6,003 nt of DNA from assembly GCA_946482495.1 (NCBI GenBank), contig CAMLRV010000147.1, positions 1-6,003 on the forward strand. Direction: 5' to 3'. Position 1 is the first letter of the stretch. Every line of letters begins with the position of its first letter. Made by a program: the position numbers and the translations under genes. The DNA comes from an uncultured Flavobacteriia bacterium (GTDB lineage Bacteria > Bacteroidota > Bacteroidia > Flavobacteriales > Flavobacteriaceae). Shown here piece after piece: positions 1 through 5,675 of this stretch. The notes beneath the pieces are model-generated. The model saw nothing but the letters and a program-made list of their open reading frames with translations, was not told where the DNA came from and made no database searches.

Positions 1-794
1 GTTGAATTAATTTCTTTTTTCTCAGGAAGCACGAGCTCCATTCCGACCGTTAAACCACTTGAAACCATTGGGTTTCTTTTCGTAATTTCATCAACTGGAA
101 TTCCGAATTTTCTTGAAATTGAATATAATGTTTCACCTTGTTGTACTGTGTAAAACATTGTTTTTGTTGAAGTTGCTTGAGGAACTTCTGTAACAGAAGC
201 TTTTGTTGGTAAAGCCGTATTTTTATTGAAACGGATTTGCATTCCAATTTCAAAAACATTTTTAATATGTGGATTTAATTCTTCTAATTCAGGAATTGAA
301 ATTCCATATTTTTTAGAAACACTATATTTAGTTTCTTCTGCTTGAATTGTATAAAGTCCTGCCGTTTCTTTCTTAGCTACAACTTCAGTTTTAACTGGCT
401 GTGTAGTTGGTACATATTTTTTTGATGCAAAATAAGTTAACGATTGTCCGGCCGCCACTCCTTCTCTTGAAGTTGGATTATTTTTAATCATCTCATCAAC
501 AGAAACTCCTAATTTTTTAGAAATTGCGTACAACGTTTCACCTTGTTGCACCTGATATTCAAACTTATTTAAGCTTGAAGTTGTAGCAACAGCTTTTCCA
601 GGAACATTGATAACCGAATTTTCTTTAACTCCGTCTTTCAAATCTGGATTCATTTTTAATATATCATCTGGCTTTACATTGTATTTTTTTGAAATACTAT
701 ATAAAGTTTCCCCTTTAACCACAGTGTGCTTACTTTGCGAATAACCTACAAAACTGACTAAGAATAAAATGATATATAAATGTACTTTTCTCAT
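1..794 (-). CDS. Exported multi-LysM protein, N-terminal part (3' end outside window)
   Basis: The frame starts at ATG 794-792 and stays open for 264 codons to the window edge, so the C-terminus is missing. Residues 1-20 form a signal peptide (hydrophobic YIILFLVSFV, then GYSQ), so the protein is exported to the periplasm or outer membrane. Four LysM domains follow at about residues 22-66, 78-122, 146-190 and 214-258. They show the family pattern, for example VVKGETLYSISKKYNV and VQQGETLYAISKKLGV. The third is degenerate: QAEETKYSVSKKYGI replaces the usual G-[ED]-T-L-Y core. Ser/Thr/Pro/Lys-rich linkers separate the domains. LysM domains bind N-acetylglucosamine-containing glycans, mainly peptidoglycan. 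The start fits the signal peptide, and its leader is A/T-rich without a Shine-Dalgarno site. From memory, flavobacteria often carry a long LysM protein beside guaA with a periplasmic-binding-protein-like C-terminal domain; that domain cannot be seen here. The catalytic or binding role is therefore unknown. Confidence 0.9.
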   Translation of the reverse strand, partial: MRKVHLYIILFLVSFVGYSQSKHTVVKGETLYSISKKYNVKPDDILKMNPDLKDGVKENSVINVPGKAVATTSSLNKFEYQVQQGETLYAISKKLGVSVDEMIKNNPTSREGVAAGQSLTYFASKKYVPTTQPVKTEVVAKKETAGLYTIQAEETKYSVSKKYGISIPELEELNPHIKNVFEIGMQIRFNKNTALPTKASVTEVPQATSTKTMFYTVQQGETLYSISRKFGIPVDEITKRNPMVSSGLTVGMELVLPEKKEINS

Positions 795-870
795 GTGAAA
801 ATTTTTATCGTTTTTACATTGTTTTTACTACAAGAAACAATTTTAATGCCAAGATATAAATTTCATTCTA

Positions 871-938
871 AAAATCAATGGCAATGACAAAATTAAAATT
901 TAAAATTGACATTGCCATCGCAAATTGATATTGATTTT
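871..938. repeat. Intergenic palindrome of 6-bp words after guaA
   Basis: Two perfect 8-bp stems nest in the guaA to LysM-gene gap. The outer stem is AAAATCAA (871-878) with TTGATTTT (931-938). The inner stem is TGGCAATG (879-886) with CATTGCCA (910-917). The right arm has a 13-base bulge. Both arms are built from 6-bp words: CAATGG-CAATGA on the plus strand at 876-887, and CGATGG-CAATGT on the minus strand. Read on the minus strand the structure begins just after the guaA stop and ends in a run of five T, so it may act as a weak terminator or 3' stabiliser for guaA. The AT-rich loop also holds TAATTTTG (895-888, minus), a match to the Bacteroidota -7 element. The nearest TTTG lies 25 bases upstream, which is too far for a confident promoter call. 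Confidence 0.6.
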
Positions 939-945
939 TAAAAAA

Positions 946-2475
946 TTATTCCCATTCAATTGTTGCTGGTGGTTTTGAGCTAATATCGTAAACGACTCTA
1001 TTTACACCACGAACATTATTGATAATATCATTAGAAATTTTTTGTAAAAACTCATATGGTAAATGTACCCAATCTGCCGTCATACCATCAGTAGATTCAA
1101 CTGCTCTTAAAGCTACAACTTTTTCGTATGTACGCTCATCGCCCATTACACCTACACTGTTAACTGGTAATAAAATTGCTCCAGCTTGCCATACTTTATC
1201 GTATAAACCGTGTTCTTTTAATCCATTAATGAAAACTGCATCAACTTCTTGTAAAATTGCTACTTTTTCAGGAGTAATATCTCCTAAAATACGAATAGCT
1301 AAACCTGGACCTGGGAAAGGATGACGACCTAATAATTCATCGTCAATACCTAAACTTCTACCCACTCTACGCACCTCATCTTTAAATAACATTCTTAAAG
1401 GTTCTACGATTTGTAATTTCATAAAATCTGGTAAACCACCCACATTATGGTGCGATTTAATTGTTGCAGATGGACCTCCAGTTGCAGAAACTGATTCAAT
1501 AACATCAGGGTAAATTGTACCTTGACCTAAGAATTTCACATCAGTTAATTGGTGCGCTTCATCATCGAAAACTTCAATAAATGCGTTACCAATTGCTTTA
1601 CGTTTTGCTTCTGGATCATCTAATCCTGCTAATGCATCATAAAAACGTTGAGAAGCATCCACACCTTTTACGTTTAATCCCATTCCTTTGTATTGATTCA
1701 ATACATTTTCGAATTCATTTTTACGTAACAATCCGTTATTAACGAAAATACAATATAAATTATCTCCGATTGCTTTATTTAAAATTACCGCAGCCACTGT
1801 AGAATCAACTCCACCAGATAAACCTAAAACTACTTTATCGTTTCCGATTTTAGCTTTCATGTCTGCAATAACTTCTTCTACGAATGCATTTGGTGTAAAT
1901 GTTTGCTCTACTTTAGCAATTTTTACTAAAAAGTTTTCTAACATTTGTTTTCCATCTGTAGAATGGTATACTTCTGGGTGAAATTGAATCGCATAAGTTG
2001 TTTCGCCTTCAATTTTATAAGCGGCATTTTCTACATCTTTTGTACTTGCAATTCTAACTCCATTTGTTGGCAATTGCTTGATAGAATCTGAGTGACTCAT
2101 CCAAACTTGACTATTTTCAGAAACACCTTCTAAAAAAGTTTCATTTTCTTTGATGTAAGAAAGATTTGCTCTACCATATTCTCTTGTGTTTGAAGCGGCA
2201 ACTTCTCCACCAGAAAAATGTGCTAAATATTGTGCACCATAACAAACTGCTAATAATGGTTTTTTTCCTCTAATTTCTGATAAATCTGGATGTAAAACTT
2301 CTTCTGAACGAACTGAAGCAGGACTTCCTCCTAAAATTACTGCTTTGTATGAAGATAAATCAGCTGGGATTTTATCAAATGGAAAAATTTCGCAAAAAAT
2401 GTTTAATTCTCTTACTCTACGGGCAATTAATTGTGTGTATTGCGAACCGAAATCTAAAATTAATACGTTGTTCAT
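946..2475 (-). CDS. guaA: GMP synthase (glutamine-hydrolysing)
   Basis: GuaA converts XMP, glutamine and ATP to GMP in the cytoplasm, the last step of de novo GMP synthesis. The 509-residue length is normal for the family. The N-terminal class I glutamine amidotransferase domain spans about residues 1-190. Its nucleophile is Cys78 in LLAVCYGAQ, and His166 and Glu168 in QFHPEV complete the triad. The ATP pyrophosphatase domain follows from about 195, with the P-loop LSGGVDS at 219-225. The C-terminal dimerisation and XMP-binding domain contains [14 protein letters not shown] (385-398) and ends in the typical KPPATIEWE. The start is the first Met of [20 protein letters not shown], the conserved family N-terminus. 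The leader is A-rich without a Shine-Dalgarno site. The gene lies 111 bp downstream of the PurM-type gene. No TANNTTTG element is visible in that gap, so the two purine genes are probably co-transcribed. Confidence 0.98.
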   Translation of the reverse strand: MNNVLILDFGSQYTQLIARRVRELNIFCEIFPFDKIPADLSSYKAVILGGSPASVRSEEVLHPDLSEIRGKKPLLAVCYGAQYLAHFSGGEVAASNTREYGRANLSYIKENETFLEGVSENSQVWMSHSDSIKQLPTNGVRIASTKDVENAAYKIEGETTYAIQFHPEVYHSTDGKQMLENFLVKIAKVEQTFTPNAFVEEVIADMKAKIGNDKVVLGLSGGVDSTVAAVILNKAIGDNLYCIFVNNGLLRKNEFENVLNQYKGMGLNVKGVDASQRFYDALAGLDDPEAKRKAIGNAFIEVFDDEAHQLTDVKFLGQGTIYPDVIESVSATGGPSATIKSHHNVGGLPDFMKLQIVEPLRMLFKDEVRRVGRSLGIDDELLGRHPFPGPGLAIRILGDITPEKVAILQEVDAVFINGLKEHGLYDKVWQAGAILLPVNSVGVMGDERTYEKVVALRAVESTDGMTADWVHLPYEFLQKISNDIINNVRGVNRVVYDISSKPPATIEWE

Positions 2476-2502
2476 TATGTTGAGTTGTGTTTATTTTTAT
2501 TT

Positions 2503-2577
2503 GTTTCAAGTTTCAAGTTTCAAGTTTCAGGTTACTTTACTAAGAATAAAAAAAACGTGAAACCTGAAACGTGAAAC
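2503..2577. repeat. Inverted array of 7-bp units (GTTTCAN / NTGAAAC)
   Basis: Four direct heptads stand head to tail at 2503-2530: GTTTCAA three times, then GTTTCAG. After a 26-base AT-rich spacer, three inverted heptads follow at 2557-2577: GTGAAAC, CTGAAAC, GTGAAAC. The six-base core is invariant and the seventh base varies. The 17-base arms 2517-2533 and 2561-2577 pair with a single mismatch, so the transcript can fold into a long hairpin with a loop of 27 bases. The array occupies most of the gap between the PurM-type stop and the guaA start. On the minus strand the arm next to the purM stop is followed by eight T, although those T lie inside the loop. I recall similar heptad repeats between genes in Flavobacterium genomes; this was not checked. 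Possible roles are mRNA stabilisation, attenuation, or none. Confidence 0.8.
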
Positions 2578-2586
2578 TAAAATTTA

Positions 2587-3765
2587 TTAATATTCAAAAG
2601 TTCCGTATTCGGAATTGATTGTTAATTTAGCTTTATCTGAAGCTTCTACTCGACCTACAATTTGTGCATCGATGTTAAATGACTTCGAAATTTCAATAAT
2701 ATCATTAGCAATTGCTGCTGGAACATATAATTCCATACGGTGTCCGCAATTGAAAACTTGATACATTTCTTTCCAATCTGTTTTTGAATTTTCTTGAATC
2801 AATTTAAATAATGGTGGAACTGGAAATAAATTATCTTTAATTACATGTACATCTTTTACAAAATGCAACACTTTCGTTTGCGCACCACCACTACAATGCA
2901 CCATTCCGTGAATTTCGTTTGGCGTAAAAGTGTCTAATATTTTTTTGATAACTGGTGCGTATGTTCTTGTTGGAGATAATACTAATTTACCGGCATCAAT
3001 TGGGCTATTCTCAACAGAATCTGTTAATTTTGTTTGTCCAGAATACACTAATTCATTTGGAACTGCAGCATCAAAACTTTCTGGATATTTTTCTGCTAAA
3101 TATTTAGCAAATACATCATGACGAGCAGAAGTTAAACCGTTACTTCCCATCCCGCCGTTATATTCTGTTTCATAAGACGCTTGTCCGAATGAAGCCAAAC
3201 CAACAATTACATCTCCTGCTTGAATGTTTGCATTATCAATCACTCTGCTTCTTTCCATACGAGCCGTAACCGTAGAATCTACAATAATCGTACGAACTAA
3301 ATCGCCCACATCAGCAGTTTCTCCACCTGTAGAATGAATCGTTACTCCGTGTTTTTTTAATTCAGTGATTAATTCTTCCGTTCCGTTGATTATAGCTGAA
3401 ATAACTTCAGCAGGAATTAAATTTTTATTACGACCGATAGTTGAAGAAAGTAAAATATTATCCGTTGCGCCAACACATAATAAATCGTCAATATTCATAA
3501 TTAAAGCATCTTGAGCAATACCTTTCCAAACCGAAACGTCGCCCGTTTCTTTCCAATACATGTAAGCTAAAGCCGATTTTGTACCAGCTCCATCTGCATG
3601 CATGATGATGCAAAATTTTTCATCGTTTGTTAAATAGTCAGGGATAATTTTGCAAAATGCTTGAGGAAACAATCCTTTATCGATGTTTTTAATAGCATTA
3701 TGCACGTCTTCTTTAGAAGCAGAAACTCCTCTAAGATTGTAGCGTTGGCTCGTTTCAGAACTCAT
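2587..3765 (-). CDS. purM: AIR synthase (PurM) family protein, long Bacteroidota type
   Basis: PurM, phosphoribosylformylglycinamidine cyclo-ligase, closes the imidazole ring of FGAM using ATP to give AIR in purine synthesis. This 392-residue protein matches the family block by block. It has HADGAGTKSALA at 56-67 (ATP-binding DGxGTK) and AQDALIMNIDDLLCVGA at 84-100. Further on are STGGETAD at 145-152, GDVIVGLASFGQAS at 184-197 followed by SNGLTSAR at 208-215, and LSPTRTYAPVI at 263-273. Near the C-terminus are VHCSGGAQTKVL at 289-300 and EMYQVFNCGHRMELYVP at 333-349. It differs from canonical PurM, which is about 345 residues. It is longer, begins QRYNLRGVSASKEDVHNAIKN, and has FNCGHRM where the usual form is FNMGIGM. 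I recall close relatives throughout Bacteroidota annotated either as PurM or as AIR synthase-related protein, so the exact reaction is likely but not certain. It is followed by guaA, which supports a purine role. A promoter and a short leader precede it. Confidence 0.88.
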   Translation of the reverse strand: MSSETSQRYNLRGVSASKEDVHNAIKNIDKGLFPQAFCKIIPDYLTNDEKFCIIMHADGAGTKSALAYMYWKETGDVSVWKGIAQDALIMNIDDLLCVGATDNILLSSTIGRNKNLIPAEVISAIINGTEELITELKKHGVTIHSTGGETADVGDLVRTIIVDSTVTARMERSRVIDNANIQAGDVIVGLASFGQASYETEYNGGMGSNGLTSARHDVFAKYLAEKYPESFDAAVPNELVYSGQTKLTDSVENSPIDAGKLVLSPTRTYAPVIKKILDTFTPNEIHGMVHCSGGAQTKVLHFVKDVHVIKDNLFPVPPLFKLIQENSKTDWKEMYQVFNCGHRMELYVPAAIANDIIEISKSFNIDAQIVGRVEASDKAKLTINSEYGTFEY

Positions 3766-3791
3766 CTTTGTCGTGTTGTTGTTTTGTGGTG

Positions 3792-3822
3792 CAAAAGTAA
3801 TGAAAATTTGTCAATATGACAA
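3792..3822 (-). promoter_or_regulatory. Bacteroidota-type promoter of the purM-guaA genes
   Basis: On the minus strand TACTTTTG (3799-3792) matches the -7 consensus TANNTTTG exactly. TTG (3822-3820) lies 20 bases upstream, so the two centres are about 26 bases apart, as expected for -33 and -7 elements. Transcription should begin near 3788, leaving an A/C-rich leader of about 23 bases before ATG 3765-3763. The leader has no Shine-Dalgarno site, which is normal for this phylum. The element is seen directly in the sequence; its activity is inferred. Confidence 0.65.
3808..3822. promoter_or_regulatory. Inverted repeat TTGTCA-ATA-TGACAA over the purM promoter
   Basis: A perfect 6-bp inverted repeat with a 3-base spacer covers the -33 element and part of the spacer of the promoter above. 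This size and position would suit a dimeric transcription factor, and binding there should block or alter RNA polymerase entry. It does not resemble the E. coli PurR box or the B. subtilis PurBox. In AT-rich DNA a 15-bp palindrome can also arise by chance, so this is a candidate operator only. Confidence 0.35.
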
Positions 3823-3887
3823 TTTATTAGTGTACCAATTTTTGATACTAATTGACACAATGGCAAAATTAGAATTGAGAAAGTATT

Positions 3888-4742
3888 CTACTTCTGTAAA
3901 ATCATTATTTCTACTCTTCTATTCGCTAAAGCTTGCACTTCAGTAGCTTCCGGGATTGGAAATTTTGGCTTTGTTACACCATAACCTTTTACCACCATTC
4001 TATCTTGACGAATACTATAAGAAATTAGAACTCTTCGAACTTGTTTCGCTCTTTCTAAAGATAAATTATTATGATCTTGAGTCACACAACAAATATGACC
4101 TTGAATTTCAATTCGAAGATTTGGATTTTTATCCATTATATAAACCAACTCGTCAATAGAAGGTTTTGAAGATGGCATAATACCAAATGAATTTTTATAA
4201 AACTGAATTTCTGGCATTACAATTAAAGTTCCTGGTTTAGATAATTCAATTTTTTCTTCTAAAGTGGCGCCTTCAGGGAAATGCATGTCTTTTTCTTCTA
4301 TTGGAACAATTTCATCTGGTTTTGGAGTTTCAACCACTTTTGGTTTAATTAATTCTGCTTCTTTAGCTAAATCTTTTTCTTGTAAGAATACAATAATTGC
4401 CTTTCTATTTTCGGCTTTTATTTTCGATTTTGCACCTTTTTCACCTAAAGAAATCGATTTAAAATCTTCACGAATTTTTACGGCAGTTTTGACTTTATTA
4501 AAAATATAATCTACACGTTTTTGCGACAAGGTATCGTTATAACCAGTAGAGCCCACTTCGTCTGTAGAACCTGTAATAGAAAGAATTTTAGATTTCTTAT
4601 TAGCAGCAATCCATATATTTAATTTCACTAATTCTTTTTGGTTTAATTCCGATTTATTATTTTCGAAATAAAACGAAACACTTTCTTGTCCGAAAAAGGA
4701 AAAAGGTAGTAGTAAAAAAGCAAAAGCAAAAAGGATTTTCAT
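3888..4742 (-). CDS. Exported double OmpA-domain protein, GHICC variant (copy 1)
   Basis: This 284-residue protein has a signal peptide at residues 1-19 (ILFAFAFLLLPFSFFGQ) and no beta-barrel, so it is probably periplasmic. The N-terminal OmpA-like domain, about 20-122, has SITGSTDEVGSTGYNDTLSQKRVD at 55-78 and NRKAIIVFL at 112-120. It keeps the Asp (61) and Arg (76) that bind peptidoglycan diaminopimelate in OmpA, although GHTD has become GSTD. A Lys/Pro/Glu-rich linker spans about 122-155. The C-terminal OmpA-like domain, about 172-284, has IEIQGHICC at 211-219, LSLERA at 227-232 (Arg231) and NRRVEIMIL at 274-282. There Cys218 stands where the family has the ligand-binding Asp, and the loop before LSLERA is about two residues shorter than usual. 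It is the last of three tandem paralogues, 54 bp after copy 2. The function is not known. A structural or cell-wall-sensing role is inferred from the family, and peptidoglycan binding by the C-terminal domain is doubtful. Confidence 0.88.
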   Translation of the reverse strand: MKILFAFAFLLLPFSFFGQESVSFYFENNKSELNQKELVKLNIWIAANKKSKILSITGSTDEVGSTGYNDTLSQKRVDYIFNKVKTAVKIREDFKSISLGEKGAKSKIKAENRKAIIVFLQEKDLAKEAELIKPKVVETPKPDEIVPIEEKDMHFPEGATLEEKIELSKPGTLIVMPEIQFYKNSFGIMPSSKPSIDELVYIMDKNPNLRIEIQGHICCVTQDHNNLSLERAKQVRRVLISYSIRQDRMVVKGYGVTKPKFPIPEATEVQALANRRVEIMILQK

Positions 4743-4771
4743 TATAGAATGTTTTTATGAATTGAGAGTAA

Positions 4772-4779
4772 CAAATATA
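4772..4779 (-). promoter_or_regulatory. Possible -7 element before OmpA-like copy 1
   Basis: On the minus strand TATATTTG (4779-4772) matches TANNTTTG exactly and lies 29 bases upstream of the copy 1 start codon. The nearest upstream TTG (4796-4794) leaves only 14 bases between the elements, shorter than the usual 17-23, so the -33 part is weak. No terminator separates copies 2 and 1, so they may share a transcript, with this as an internal promoter. Confidence 0.4.
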
Positions 4780-4796
4780 ACGAAAAACTATGCCAA

Positions 4797-5570
4797 TTAT
4801 TTATCTAGAATTAAAATTTCTACTCTTCTATTAGCTTTTTTTTGCTCTTCATTTTTTTCTGGAATGGGATAAATAGGTTTTGTAGCATCAAAACTTCTGT
4901 AACTTAATCTGGCTTTATCAATACCGTTTATCACTAAATACTCTACTGTTCCTAAACACCTTTTTAAGGCAATTTCTTCTTCATCTTTTCCTGGTGTACA
5001 ACAAATATGACCTTGAATTTCAATTTTAAGTTTCGGATTATCTTTTAAAACTTGCAGTAATTCTTCTCTTATTTTATACGATTCTGGATATAAAATATCA
5101 GTTCTGTCGTAAAAACTTAAATTCTTCAAAACTAGTTTATCGCCAATTTTAGATTTCTTTACGATTTCAGCTAATTCATTGTCTTTATCAATTTTAATTG
5201 CAACCGATTTCTCAATTTTAAAATAAATTTCCACTTTTCGGGTTAATTCGGAAGCTTTATTTTGATTGAAGTTTTCACCTTTAAATTCGATTTCAAAATT
5301 CGTATTGAATGTCATCAACTTAAGTAAATCTGCAATCGAATTTGCTCTTTTAAGAGCTAACGTATCATTATAAACATTAAACGATCGCAAATCACAGTAT
5401 CCAATAACTTTCTGAATTTTTAAATCTTTTGTTTTTACGAAATCACTTAATTTCTTAAACTCTTTTTCGTTTAACTCACTCGAATTGATTTCAAAAAATA
5501 ATGTAATTTTCTTTTGAGAAAAAGAACCAATACAGAAAACGGTAAAGAAAAAAACCAAAATCGATTTCAT
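4797..5570 (-). CDS. Exported double OmpA-domain protein, GHICC variant (copy 2)
   Basis: This 257-residue protein begins with a signal peptide (SILVFFFTVFCIGSFSQ, residues 3-19) and should be periplasmic. Cys13 lies inside the hydrophobic core without a lipobox, so a lipoprotein is unlikely. The N-terminal OmpA-like domain, about 20-118, has the diverged loop VIGYCDLRSFNVYNDTLALK at 55-74, then Arg75. Asp60 and Arg75 keep the two diaminopimelate-binding positions. RKVEIYF at 111-117 is the domain end. There is little linker. The C-terminal domain, about 146-257, carries IEIQGHICCTPG at 183-194, IALKRC at 200-205 and ANRRVEILIL at 246-255. Cys190 replaces the ligand Asp, and Cys205 follows the conserved Arg204 where the family usually has Ala. 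In the OmpA fold these segments face each other, so the cysteines could form a disulfide or a metal site; that is inference. It is closer to copy 3 than to copy 1 (shared GHICCTPG, YPIPEKNE, KANRRVEI). A terminator lies upstream, so it needs its own promoter; only the imperfect element TAGTTTTA (5594-5587) is visible. Confidence 0.88.
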   Translation of the reverse strand: MKSILVFFFTVFCIGSFSQKKITLFFEINSSELNEKEFKKLSDFVKTKDLKIQKVIGYCDLRSFNVYNDTLALKRANSIADLLKLMTFNTNFEIEFKGENFNQNKASELTRKVEIYFKIEKSVAIKIDKDNELAEIVKKSKIGDKLVLKNLSFYDRTDILYPESYKIREELLQVLKDNPKLKIEIQGHICCTPGKDEEEIALKRCLGTVEYLVINGIDKARLSYRSFDATKPIYPIPEKNEEQKKANRRVEILILDK

Positions 5571-5601
5571 AAAATACTATTATTTCTAAAACTAGAGGAA
5601 T

Positions 5602-5632
5602 AAAAAAATGCTTGTTAAACAACAAACATTTT
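5602..5632 (-). terminator. Intrinsic terminator after OmpA-like copy 3
   Basis: On the minus strand AAAATGTTTGTT (5632-5621), the loop GTTT, and AACAAGCATTTT (5616-5605) form a 12-bp stem with one G-U pair. The T-run extends over 5608-5602 (seven T). It lies 44 bases after the stop codon of copy 3 and 32 bases before the start of copy 2, so the first paralogue is probably transcribed separately from the other two. The stem is AT-rich, so efficiency may be moderate. Confidence 0.7.
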
Positions 5633-5675
5633 AGTTATACGGGATTAGTATCTAATTACTTGATTTTGTAACAAG

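Noticed and set aside
50..259. Minus-strand open frame of 69 codons
   Set aside because: It lies in another frame inside the LysM gene, whose frame has a signal peptide and four domains. The product is low-complexity Lys/Gln/Leu-rich sequence.
1019..1324. Plus-strand open frame of 101 codons
   Set aside because: It is antisense to guaA motifs; the same bases encode conserved GMP synthase residues on the minus strand.
2345..2560. Plus-strand open frame covering the guaA start and the heptad array
   Set aside because: Its C-terminal end is the translated heptad repeat (VSSFKFQV), and its N-terminal half is antisense to guaA. There is no independent coding evidence.
2503..2577. CRISPR-like array
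   Set aside because: The units are only 7 bp, contiguous and without spacers, and the two halves are inverted.
3827..3851. Terminator hairpin TTAGTGT / ATACTAA after OmpA-like copy 1
   Set aside because: The stem is only 7 bp with a mismatch, has no G+C-rich core and no following T-run on the minus strand.
3956..4509. Plus-strand open frames of 67 and 81 codons
   Set aside because: Both are antisense to OmpA-like copy 1, which has a signal peptide and conserved domains in its own frame.
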